Positions 35,901 to 44,355 of a stretch of 64,000 bases of DNA are shown piece after piece. Location of the stretch: assembly GCF_001610895.1 (NCBI RefSeq), contig NZ_CP011273.1:1736001-1800000 (forward strand). Direction: 5' to 3'. Numbering within the stretch: position 1 is the stretch's first letter; every line of letters starts with the position of its first letter. Both the position numbers and the translations under genes were made by a program. Below the pieces are notes generated by a model. That model had not been told where the DNA came from. It did not search any database and saw only the letters and a list, made by a program, of their open reading frames with translations. This stretch comes from Planctomyces sp. SH-PL62 (lineage in GTDB: Bacteria; Planctomycetota; Planctomycetia; Isosphaerales; Isosphaeraceae).

Positions 35901-36521
35901 ATGCTGGGACAGACGCTGTCGGCGGGAGATTACCTCGCACGGGTACGCGACGAGATCGCGCGGCTGGACCTCCACGCGGTCGAGAACGTCAGCGAGGTGA
36001 TCGAACGGGCCTACGACGCGAACCGGTTCGTCTTCATCATCGGCAACGGCGGCTCGGGCGCCAACGCCTCGCACCTCTGCGAAGACCTGGCCAAATGCAC
36101 CCTCTGCGATTTCGAATCCCAGAAGCGGCTCAAGGTCCTGAGCCTCACCGACAACACCGCCGGCATCATGGCCTGGGCCAACGACGAGGGCTATGAGCGA
36201 ATCTTCCTCGAACAGCTCAAGAACCTGGCCTCCCCCGGCGACGTCCTGATCGCCATCTCCGGATCGGGGAACAGCCCGAACATCGTCAAGGCCGTCGAAT
36301 GGGGGAACGCCCAGGGGATGGAGACGGTCGGGTTCACCGGCTTCTCGGGCGGACGGCTGCAAGCGATCAACAAGCACAACCTGCACGTCGCCATCGACGA
36401 CATGGGGATCGTCGAATCCCTCCACCAGGTCGTCTTCCACTGGCTGATCGACGACCTCCACCGCCGCTTCACGGCCAAACATCAGCCGGTCGCTCGCAAC
36501 GGCGCCCAGGCGCAGCTTTGA
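35901..36521 (+). CDS. SIS-domain isomerase, GmhA (phosphoheptose isomerase)-like
   Basis: 206 residues, one SIS domain. FIIGNGGSGANASHLCEDLAK carries the sugar-phosphate loop and the catalytic-type Glu. VLIAISGSGNSPNIVKAVEW is the second phosphate loop. The C-terminal VESLHQVVFHWLIDDLH matches the Glu-x3-His-x4-His helix of sedoheptulose-7-phosphate isomerases. It probably makes or isomerises a phosphosugar for cell-surface glycans, but the DLAKCTLCDF segment departs from classical GmhA and a relative with another sugar is possible. GGAGGGAG lies nine bases before ATG 35901; an in-frame GTG at 35892 is too close to it. The ROK kinase follows after 3 bp. Confidence 0.85.
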   Translation: MLGQTLSAGDYLARVRDEIARLDLHAVENVSEVIERAYDANRFVFIIGNGGSGANASHLCEDLAKCTLCDFESQKRLKVLSLTDNTAGIMAWANDEGYERIFLEQLKNLASPGDVLIAISGSGNSPNIVKAVEWGNAQGMETVGFTGFSGGRLQAINKHNLHVAIDDMGIVESLHQVVFHWLIDDLHRRFTAKHQPVARNGAQAQL

Positions 36522-36524
36522 GCC

Positions 36525-37520
36525 ATGACCGATGACGCGGAATGGCTCCTGGGCATCGAGATCGGCGGGACCAAGCTCCAGCTCGGCCTGACTCGTCGCG
36601 CCGGGACGATCGAAATCCTGAAACGGTCCGCCATCGACCCGAGTCGAGGCGCCGAGGGCATCCGCGAGGGCATCCGCCGAGCCTTCGCCCTGGCGATCGA
36701 CGAACTCGGCCTCACTGCGGGCGAAGTCCGCGCGGCGGGCGTCGGCTTCGGCGGCCCCGTCGACGCCGAGAGCGCCCGGACCGAAACCTCATTCCAGGTC
36801 GAGGGTTGGACCGACTTCCCCCTGGGCGACTGGGTCCGCGAGAGCCTGAACGTCCCGTGCGTCTCCGTGCACAACGACGCCGACGTCGCCGGGCTGGCCG
36901 AATCACGCCTGGGGGCGGGGGTGGGAAAGTCCCCCTTGCTCTACCTGACGATCGGCAGCGGGATCGGCGGCGCGCTGATCGTCGACGGCCGGATCTACCG
37001 GGGGGCGGGACGTGGCGCCGTCGAGATCGGCCACCTGCGCGTCCCCTCGCCCGATCCGACGTCGCCCGACGACTTCCCCGAGCTGGAGACCGTCGCGTCG
37101 GGGTGGGGGATCGGCCGACTCGCCCGGCGCGCGGCCGAGGGTTGCCGCGATCGCGGCGAGAGCTGGACCGTGCTCGACGAAGAGGGTCGTCCGGAACGGA
37201 TCACCGCCGTGCAGATCGCGCGAGCGGCCGGGCTCGGCGATCCCCGAAGCCTCGAGGTGCTTGATCGGGCTCGCCGAGCGCTGGCGTTCGCGCTCGCCCA
37301 GGCCGTCGCCCTGATCGCGCCGGCGCGGATCATCCTCGGCGGCGGCGTCTCCCTGATCGGCGAGGAGCTCTGGTTCCAGCCGATCCGCGAACTCGTCGAC
37401 GCCGAGGTCTTCCGCCCGTTCCGGGGTTCGTTCGACATCGTCCCCGCCGCGCTCGGCGAGGAGGTCGTCGTCCACGGGGCCCTGGAACTGGCCCGCGACG
37501 CCTGGTCCGCCTCGGCCTGA
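36525..37520 (+). CDS. ROK-family sugar kinase
   Basis: 331 residues of the ROK/ASKHA fold. The phosphate-1 motif is LGIEIGGTKLQLGL. GGPVDAES and the catalytic Asp in VHNDADVAGLAESRLGAG follow, then the phosphate-2/adenosine segment YLTIGSGIGGALIVDG and EIGHLRV. The CXCGXXGCXE zinc motif of many ROK repressor/kinases is absent, and so is any N-terminal HTH, so this is an enzyme rather than a regulator. It starts 3 bp after the SIS gene and shares its transcript; a shared route from an intracellular sugar phosphate is a reasonable inference. The exact sugar is not predictable. Confidence 0.88.
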   Translation: MTDDAEWLLGIEIGGTKLQLGLTRRAGTIEILKRSAIDPSRGAEGIREGIRRAFALAIDELGLTAGEVRAAGVGFGGPVDAESARTETSFQVEGWTDFPLGDWVRESLNVPCVSVHNDADVAGLAESRLGAGVGKSPLLYLTIGSGIGGALIVDGRIYRGAGRGAVEIGHLRVPSPDPTSPDDFPELETVASGWGIGRLARRAAEGCRDRGESWTVLDEEGRPERITAVQIARAAGLGDPRSLEVLDRARRALAFALAQAVALIAPARIILGGGVSLIGEELWFQPIRELVDAEVFRPFRGSFDIVPAALGEEVVVHGALELARDAWSASA

Positions 37521-37578
37521 ACGCGTCCACGACGGCTCACGTTCACGCCCTCTGCCCGGGCCAGCCCCGCGCCTCGGC

Positions 37579-37992
37579 TTACTTCCGACAGGCGGCCTGG
37601 TCTAGCAGTTGCTTCACGTGTTCGTAGTCCGCCGGCTTGACGACGTGGTGGTCGAACCCGGCCTGCCGGGACCGATCCAGGTCGCCGTCGTTGCTGAAGC
37701 CGGTCATCGCCACGAGCATGCTCCGGCCGAGCTCGGGGATCTGGCGCAGTTGCTCGGCGACGCGATAGCCGTTGATATCGGGAAGGCTGATGTCCAGGAA
37801 GACGGCGTCGGGGATGAAGGTGCGGACCGACTCGATCGCGTCGGTCCCATTGAACGCCGTCCTAACGTCATGGCCCTCGAACTGGATGAGCATCGCGAAC
37901 ATATTCGCGGCGTCGACGTTGTCATCGACGATCAGGACTTTCAATCCCGTCGCCACACCCGCGTCTCCAATCATTTTCGCATACGGTTCCAC
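37579..37992 (-). CDS. Single-domain response regulator (receiver only)
   Basis: 137 residues, a lone CheY-like receiver. The acidic pocket is in VLIVDDNVDAA, the phospho-acceptor is Asp of DAVFLDISLPDINGY, the switch Thr is in AMTGFSND and the Lys in HHVVKPADYEH. No output domain is attached, so it must act through a protein partner such as a hybrid kinase or phosphorelay. No histidine kinase is nearby. GTG at 37992 has GGAG seven bases upstream; the ATG at codon 7 has none. It converges on the ROK gene (58 bp between stops). Confidence 0.92.
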   Translation of the reverse strand: MEPYAKMIGDAGVATGLKVLIVDDNVDAANMFAMLIQFEGHDVRTAFNGTDAIESVRTFIPDAVFLDISLPDINGYRVAEQLRQIPELGRSMLVAMTGFSNDGDLDRSRQAGFDHHVVKPADYEHVKQLLDQAACRK

Positions 37993-38578
37993 GAGTCATC
38001 TCCGAGTGGTCTCTCGAAACCAGCCCGCACCGACCGCAGTCTGAAAAGGCCGTCGATCCACCATCGCCTGGTCTCCCCCTCGTCGGCTCCATCACCACGA
38101 AGAGATCCGCCATCGCTCTCTTCGACGAGCCGCCCAAACTCCCTCAGGGAGCTTGAATGCGAGACTCGGCGATCCGCCGCGAAGGAGAGCATCGGGAAGA
38201 ATTCGCTCAAGCCCGAGCGAAGGACGAAATCACGGAGTTGAAAATCCACGCAAGCCGAGATTCATTGATCTAGGCGCGCTTCGTCGCCGGCTTCATCGCT
38301 GTCGGAGGAAGCCGTCCCATCCCATGACCAGGATTTTGAAATTCAGGTCCCCGTATATTACTCAAAGTCGAAGCCGGAGGCAATCCGGCCCGCGATGTTC
38401 TCGCGGATCCTCGGACTTCCCGGAAGTTCGGCCACGATCCGGATCGGCGTGAAGGATCGGGCGTCGATCGGCCGATCGGATCGCCCGGGAACCCCGCTGG
38501 GGGACGGTGGACGTGTCACCGGTATTCGGATCCGGTGGACGCAGGTCCCACGTCCGCTCCAGCTCGACTCAGCTCAAT
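37993..38578. other. Intergenic region without a recognisable gene
   Basis: 586 bp between the response regulator and the outer-membrane efflux gene. It is less G+C-rich than its surroundings, particularly 38230-38400. A 92-codon minus-strand frame (37971-38249) has no ribosome site and no family features. I see no repeat or RNA gene. Confidence 0.5.
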
Positions 38579-40486
38579 TCAGTTCCGCTCGGGGAGCGGA
38601 TCCGGCAGGGCGTCGGCCGGCGGCGACGGGGGTGGTATCGAGATCCGGTCGGTCGACGGCGGCGACGGGGGTGGTATCGTGATCCGGTCGGTCGGCGACG
38701 ACGCGGGCGGCTTCTCCTCCATGCCGCCCAGCGGCGCCGGAAGATCCCCGTCCATCGGCGTCGCGGGCGGCGGGGCCGGGATCTGGTCGCCCGGCGGCTG
38801 CCCAAGCGGGTTCGTGAACGGTTCGGCGGCCGGGCTCATGGGCGGCAGCGGCGCGCTCGGCGTGGGGGGCTCTCCGATCGGCACCGGCGGCACTTGCAGG
38901 GCCGGCGTCTTGTGCGTGCGGAACCTCTCCCAGAACGGTTGCATCGGCCGGGGGACGGGGATCGGGAACAGGTAGTTTCCGCCGCCGAGGGCCTGATAGG
39001 TCTCGATGACGGCGGCCAGTTCCTGCTGCTTGGTCTCGACGAGGACCGTCCGCGCATCCCGGAGGTCCCGCTGGGCGAAGAGGACGTCCACGTAGTCCGC
39101 TCGGGCGAACTGGAAGAGTTGCATCGCGACCCGGACCGATTCTTCGAGGGCCGCCAGCTGCTGCCTCTTGATCGCGATGCTGCTGCGATAATTCTCCACC
39201 TTGGCGAGCCGGTTCACCAGCTCGACGAAGGCGTTCAGGACGACGCGCTGATAGGTGTAGACGGCCTGCAGCTGGCGAGCGTCCGCGGTCAGGTAGTCGG
39301 CCTTGATCGCCTTCCTGTTGATGAACGGCACCAGGAGGTTGCCGGCGGCCCCCGCGATCAAACTCTCCGGCGTTATGAACAGGTATCCCGGGTTGAACGC
39401 CTGGTATCCGACCGTCGCGTTGATGAAGCCCTGGGGATAGAAGCGCTTGCGGGCGACCTTCACGTCGAGCCCGGCGGCCGTCAGCTCCCGTTCGGCCTGC
39501 CGGATGTCGGGCCGGTTCCGGAGCAGTTCCGCGGGGACGCCGACGCTCAGCGCATGCAATTCCAGGTCGATGAAGTCCCCGGTCATGCGCTCGACGCGCT
39601 GCGGGTTGCGCCCCAGGAAATAGTTGATGCGGTTCTCGGCCTCGACGATGTCCTGGCGGACGATCTGCTTCTCGCTCTGGTTCCGGCGGACCTCGGCCAG
39701 GAATCGTTGCACGGGGAGTTCGGTGCCCCGGGCGCCTTCCTTCACGGTCTTGGCCATTTCCAGGCTCTGCTCCATGATCTCGATCGTCTGGTCCAGGATC
39801 TCGATGCGCTGGTCGAGGGCCATGAGCAGGTAGTAGTTGTTGGCGACGTCCGCGATGAGGCGGGTCACGAAGAAGTTGCGATTCTCGGCGGCGGCGTAAT
39901 AGCGCATCACCGCCGCGTCCCTGGCGTTGTGCAACTGCCACCAGATGTCCGGCGTCCAGAAGAACAAGGGGGCCAGGATGAAGTTGGGGATCGGGTCGGG
40001 GAGGAACCTGCCGACGGCGAAGGGATCGTCGCGGATGGTGACGCCGTCGAGCGTGAACAGGCTGGTCTTATCGATCCCGATCCCGCCGCCGGGGCTGAGG
40101 GAGGGGAGGTACGCTCCCTTGCGCGAGATGATCTCGTTGCTGGCGATCTGGACGTTCTCGGTGAGGATCCTCAACTCCTGGTTGCCGCCCACCGACTGGC
40201 GCATGAGGTCCACGAGCTTCGCATCCGAGAAGAACTCCTCGACCCGAAGCGCGGCCGAATTCTCCGAGCTGTCCGCCGCCTCGAAGACCGGCGGCAGGTC
40301 GGATCCCGGATCCGCCTTGCGGAGATCGTAGCTCGCCAGGGCGCCCGGCCCGGGCTTGGGATTCCGAAGGGAGGGGATCCCGCAGGAAGGGAGCACCAGC
40401 AGAAGGCCGCATGCGATCGCGACGGCGACCCCACGCTGCTTGAGCTTCGCGTCCCAGAGAGAGGCCAGATAGCTCATCGACTTCAT
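38579..40486 (-). CDS. TolC/NodT-type outer-membrane efflux lipoprotein with proline-rich tail
   Basis: About 635 residues. The lipoprotein signal ends in LLLVLPSC, so the mature protein is a lipoprotein as in CusC/OprM. Two outer-membrane-efflux repeats follow, with the typical ADVANNYYLLMALDQRIEILDQT and the NRPDIRQAEREL motif, for a trimeric channel-tunnel. The last ~110 residues are Pro-rich and unusual for the family. They include two 13-residue repeats (TDRITIPPPSPPS). It is the channel of the RND set whose pump and adaptor lie upstream, but 627 bp separate it from the pump gene, so it may have its own promoter. The start is ambiguous (ATG 40486 or 40477); AAGGA fits 40477 better. Confidence 0.88.
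   Translation of the reverse strand: MKSMSYLASLWDAKLKQRGVAVAIACGLLLVLPSCGIPSLRNPKPGPGALASYDLRKADPGSDLPPVFEAADSSENSAALRVEEFFSDAKLVDLMRQSVGGNQELRILTENVQIASNEIISRKGAYLPSLSPGGGIGIDKTSLFTLDGVTIRDDPFAVGRFLPDPIPNFILAPLFFWTPDIWWQLHNARDAAVMRYYAAAENRNFFVTRLIADVANNYYLLMALDQRIEILDQTIEIMEQSLEMAKTVKEGARGTELPVQRFLAEVRRNQSEKQIVRQDIVEAENRINYFLGRNPQRVERMTGDFIDLELHALSVGVPAELLRNRPDIRQAERELTAAGLDVKVARKRFYPQGFINATVGYQAFNPGYLFITPESLIAGAAGNLLVPFINRKAIKADYLTADARQLQAVYTYQRVVLNAFVELVNRLAKVENYRSSIAIKRQQLAALEESVRVAMQLFQFARADYVDVLFAQRDLRDARTVLVETKQQELAAVIETYQALGGGNYLFPIPVPRPMQPFWERFRTHKTPALQVPPVPIGEPPTPSAPLPPMSPAAEPFTNPLGQPPGDQIPAPPPATPMDGDLPAPLGGMEEKPPASSPTDRITIPPPSPPSTDRISIPPPSPPADALPDPLPERN
38621..38695. repeat. Two-copy tandem repeat, 39-bp period
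   Basis: 36-bp copies at 38621-38656 and 38660-38695 differ at one or two positions and encode TDRI(T/S)IPPPSPP(S/A) in the tail of the efflux lipoprotein. The period is a multiple of three, so copy-number change would keep the frame. Confidence 0.85.
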
Positions 40487-41113
40487 CCTTGAGTTCCCGA
40501 CCACGCAGGCGGATTCGCGACCTGCCGCGGAGGTTCAACGTCCTCGCCATCCTGGCGAGTCCAAACTTCATATCAATTAATCTTGCAACCGTCACGCGTG
40601 CGGAGACTCCCCGAACGGAGGTCTCCGATCGGGATTCGAGTGATCAGCGATGGAGAGCGGGCCGGGACAGGATCGAGGCTCGGGTCGGGGCGAGAACCGC
40701 CCCTCCGACGACCAGCGGACGAGATGCCGCTCTCCTTTAAAGGACCTTCACCCAGCCGTCAAGGCGGATCCGAGACGAGACGGATCGGGCGGACGCGCCT
40801 TGAGCGGGCCCGAGAGCCCTCGGCGATCGGGAGGACGCCGAAAACTCCGCTCGCCCCTCCGGGGGGCCGTCTCACGCCCGACGGCCCCCGCCATCGCCTT
40901 TCCGCCGCCCAGGACGCACCTACCTGTCCCGCGCGCCGTCGGCGACGCCCGTCCGGATTCTCGGGCCGTGCTCGGCGTCCGCGAACCTGGCGACGTTCGA
41001 TTCGCGTTCGTCGACCACGGTCCCCGACCGGCCGCCGGCAGTCCGACGTCCGTGCGGGGCGGGGCGTCGGCGCGCCGAGACGCGCCGCACGGGTCCGAGG
41101 GCGTATGACCGTC
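40487..41113. other. Intergenic region within the RND efflux set
   Basis: 627 bp between the pump and channel genes. It is long for an operon. No frame here has both a ribosome site and a family-like product. The stretch around 40555-40595 is A+T-richer and could hold a promoter for the channel gene. Confidence 0.5.
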
Positions 41114-44100
41114 TCATCCATGCTGGATCGTCTCGCTGAGGGGCTCGTCCGACTCATCCTGCAGGAGCTTCCCCCCGTCGGCCATCTTGCCGAACAGGTA
41201 GTAGAGCCCGGGGATGAACAGGACGCCGATCACCGTGCCCAAAAGCATCCCCCCGACGGCGGTGGTGCCGATCGTGCGGTTCCCGATCGCACCCGGGCCG
41301 CTGGCGCGGACCAGCGGGATCAGGCCGGCGATGAAGGCGAAAGAGGTCATCAGGATCGGCCGGAATCGAAGCTTCCCGGCCTCGATCGCCGCATCCTGGA
41401 TGCTCAGCCCCTCGCGATGCCGTTGCACCGCGAACTCGACGATGAGGATCGCGTTCTTCCCCAGAAGGCCGACCAGCATGACGAGGCCGATCTGGGCGTA
41501 GACGTCGTTGGACAGCCCCATGGCCTGGAGGAACAGGAAGGAGCCGAAGATCCCGATCGGCAGCGACAGGATCACCGCCAGCGGCAGGATGAAGCTCTCA
41601 TACTGGCCGACGAGCACGAGGTAGACGAAGATCACCACGATCAGGAAGATGAAGACGGCCAGGTTCCCCTTGCGCGCCTCGTCGTAGGAGAGGGCTTCCC
41701 ACCCGAGCCCGTAGCCGCGAGGCAACGTCTCGGCCGCGACCTCCTCGATGGCCGCGATCGCCTCGCCGCTGCTGTATCCGGCGGCCGGGGCCCCCTGGAT
41801 GGCGGCGGATGGATACAGGTTGTAGCGGTTGATCTCGTTCAAGCCCTGCTGCTTCCTCAGCGTCATGAACGCGGAGTAGGGGACCATGTCACCCTTGTCG
41901 TTCTTGACGAACATGTTCTGGAAGTCTTCCGGATATCGCCGGAACTCCGGCAGGGCCTGGACGAACACCTTGTAGAACTGGCCGAACCGGATGAACCCCT
42001 GCTCCCAGGTGCTCCCCACGACGATCGACAAGTTGTCCATCGCCTTCGCGATCGACACCCCCTTCTGCATGGCCTTGTCGTTGTCGACGACGATCTCATA
42101 TTGCGGATAGTTGCTTGCGAAAAAGGTGAACAACCCTTTCACCTCCTTGCGCTTCGCGAGGGCGGCCATGAACTTGTCGGTCACCTTCCCGAGTTCCTCG
42201 TAGTTCATCGAGTTCGTCTTGTCGAGGACGCGCGTCGAGAACCCGCCGGCGGCGCCGAAGCCCGGGACCGCGGGGGGCTCGAAGAACTCGAGCTTGACGT
42301 TGGAGATCTCGCTCCCTTTGCGTTCGAGCTCCTCGATGATCTGCTTCGAGGTCATCTTCCGCTCGGACCAGCTCTTGAGATTGATGAGGCACGTGCCCGC
42401 GTTCGAGCCGCGCCCCTCGGTCAGCACCTCGTACCCGGCGAGCGAGGAGACCGAGCTGATCCCCTCGATGCTCTTGGCGACCTCCTGCAGCTCGTGGGAC
42501 TTGGCGTTGGTGTACTCCAGCGTCGAGCCGGGCGGGGTCTGGATGATCCCGTAGATCATCCCCTGGTCCTCGAGCGGGATGAACCCCGCCGGGAGGTGGG
42601 TGTTCACCAGAAAGATGCCGGCGCCGAATCCGGCGACGACCAGAGATGTGAACATGCGTTGCGTGACGACCGGCCGCAGGAACGCGACGTATCCGCCGGT
42701 CACCTTCTCGACGCCGCGGTCGAAGACGTGCAGGAGCATCGCCAGCGGCCCTCGCTTCCTCTGGCCCGTGTGGGGCTTGAGGATCATCGCGCAGAGGACC
42801 GGCGTGAGGGTCAACGCCACCACGCCGGAGAGGACGATGGACGTGGCCATCGTGATGCCGAACTGGCGGTAGAAGGTGCCGACCGGCCCCGTCATGAACG
42901 TCACGGGGACGAACACCGCCGTCATCACCAAGGTGATGGCGATGATCGCGCCGCTGATCTCCTGGATGACCTCCTGGGTCGCTCGATACGGCGATAAATG
43001 TTTCTCGTGCATCTTGGCGTGCACGGCCTCGACCACCACGATGGCGTCGTCGACCACGACGCCGATCGCCAGCACCAGCGCGAAGAGCGTGATCAGGTTG
43101 ATCGACAGGCCGAACAGCTGCAGGAAGAAGAACGTCCCGATCAGCGACACCGGCACCGCCAACGTCGGGATCAGGGTGGAGCGGAAGTCGCCGAGGAACA
43201 GGAACACCACGAGGGAGACCAGCACGAAGGCCTCGAACAGGGTGTGGAGCACCTGCTCGATGGAGGCCTCCAGGAAGCTGGAGACGTCATAGCTGACCTC
43301 GAACGTCATCCCCGGCGGGAAGGAAGCCTCCTTGATCTCCTTCAGCTTCTCCTTGACCTCCTCGATGACGACGGCCGCGTTGGTCCCCGGGAGCTGCTTG
43401 AGCACGATGGCCGCCGAGGGATGGCCGTCGATGTCCGAATAGATGTCGTAATAGGAGGAGCTGAGGTCGACCCTGGCCACGTCCTTGAGCCGCAGGATCT
43501 CGCCGTCCGGATTGGCCCTCAGGATGATGTCCTCGTATTGCTTCGGCTCGTTGTAGCGGCCCACCCACGTGAGGACGTATTCGACCGTCTGCGACTTGAT
43601 CCCGGTCGCCTGGCCGAGCCGACCGGGCGAGCCGATCATGCTCTGCTCGCCCACGGCCTTCATGACGTCCTCGGACGAGATGTTATAGGCCCGCATGCGG
43701 TCGAGGTTCAGCCAGACCCGCATGGCGTACTGCCGATTGCCGAGGATCGTCGCGCTGCCGACGCCCCGCACCCGCTTGATCTCGGGCACGAGGTTGACGA
43801 AGGCGTAGTTGTAGAGGAAATTCTGGTCGTGGCTCTCGTCCGTACTGTAAATATTCACATACATCAACATGCTCGTCATGGCCTGCATGACGACGATCCC
43901 CTCGCGTTCCACCAGCGGTGGCAGGCGGTTCTTCACCGTCTGGATCCGGTTCTGGACGTTCAGGACCGCCACGTTCGGGTCCGTGCCCGGCTCGAAGATG
44001 ATCATGATCGTGGCCTCGCCCGCGCTGGTGGCGGCGGAAGCCATGTAGCGCATATCCGCGACGCCGTTGATCGCCTGCTCCAGGATGATCAGCACGGAGT

Positions 44101-44275
44101 CGACCAGCACCTTGGCGCTGGCCCCGGGATAGGAGACCGTGACCACCACGCTCGGAGGCGCGACCGAAGGGAATTGCGAGATGGGGAGCGTCTTGATGGA
44201 CAGCCCCCCCAGAAAGAGGATGATGATCGATATGACGATCGCCAACGCAGGTCGATGGAGGATGTTCGCGAACAT
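41114..44275 (-). CDS. RND multidrug efflux pump, AcrB/HAE1 family
   Basis: 1053 residues, the full AcrB length. It is an inner-membrane proton/drug antiporter working with the adaptor upstream and the channel downstream. The N-terminus ILHRPALAIVISIIILFLGG is the first helix. The proton-relay helix has GVVVDDAIVVVEAVHAKM with the Asp-Asp pair, and AGKLRFRPILMTSFAFIAG with LVGLLGKNAILIVEFA complete the second half. Periplasmic porter blocks such as TSMLMYVNIYSTD and TPPGSTLEYTNAKS fit HAE1. Codon use and base composition (for example around 43780-43880) are visibly less G+C-rich than in neighbouring genes, suggesting a different history. The adaptor gene ends 80 bp upstream. Confidence 0.95.
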   Translation of the reverse strand: MFANILHRPALAIVISIIILFLGGLSIKTLPISQFPSVAPPSVVVTVSYPGASAKVLVDSVLIILEQAINGVADMRYMASAATSAGEATIMIIFEPGTDPNVAVLNVQNRIQTVKNRLPPLVEREGIVVMQAMTSMLMYVNIYSTDESHDQNFLYNYAFVNLVPEIKRVRGVGSATILGNRQYAMRVWLNLDRMRAYNISSEDVMKAVGEQSMIGSPGRLGQATGIKSQTVEYVLTWVGRYNEPKQYEDIILRANPDGEILRLKDVARVDLSSSYYDIYSDIDGHPSAAIVLKQLPGTNAAVVIEEVKEKLKEIKEASFPPGMTFEVSYDVSSFLEASIEQVLHTLFEAFVLVSLVVFLFLGDFRSTLIPTLAVPVSLIGTFFFLQLFGLSINLITLFALVLAIGVVVDDAIVVVEAVHAKMHEKHLSPYRATQEVIQEISGAIIAITLVMTAVFVPVTFMTGPVGTFYRQFGITMATSIVLSGVVALTLTPVLCAMILKPHTGQRKRGPLAMLLHVFDRGVEKVTGGYVAFLRPVVTQRMFTSLVVAGFGAGIFLVNTHLPAGFIPLEDQGMIYGIIQTPPGSTLEYTNAKSHELQEVAKSIEGISSVSSLAGYEVLTEGRGSNAGTCLINLKSWSERKMTSKQIIEELERKGSEISNVKLEFFEPPAVPGFGAAGGFSTRVLDKTNSMNYEELGKVTDKFMAALAKRKEVKGLFTFFASNYPQYEIVVDNDKAMQKGVSIAKAMDNLSIVVGSTWEQGFIRFGQFYKVFVQALPEFRRYPEDFQNMFVKNDKGDMVPYSAFMTLRKQQGLNEINRYNLYPSAAIQGAPAAGYSSGEAIAAIEEVAAETLPRGYGLGWEALSYDEARKGNLAVFIFLIVVIFVYLVLVGQYESFILPLAVILSLPIGIFGSFLFLQAMGLSNDVYAQIGLVMLVGLLGKNAILIVEFAVQRHREGLSIQDAAIEAGKLRFRPILMTSFAFIAGLIPLVRASGPGAIGNRTIGTTAVGGMLLGTVIGVLFIPGLYYLFGKMADGGKLLQDESDEPLSETIQHG

Positions 44276-44355
44276 GGGTCTCGTTGGGTCGGTTGTGAGG
44301 ACGCTCCGGGCGTCGATCCTGGCTCCACCCCGCTGTGAACTGAACGAGAGGGCGG

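Noticed and set aside
37971-38249. 92-codon minus-strand frame upstream of the response regulator
   Set aside because: Overlaps the regulator start by 22 bp, lacks a ribosome site and resembles no family.
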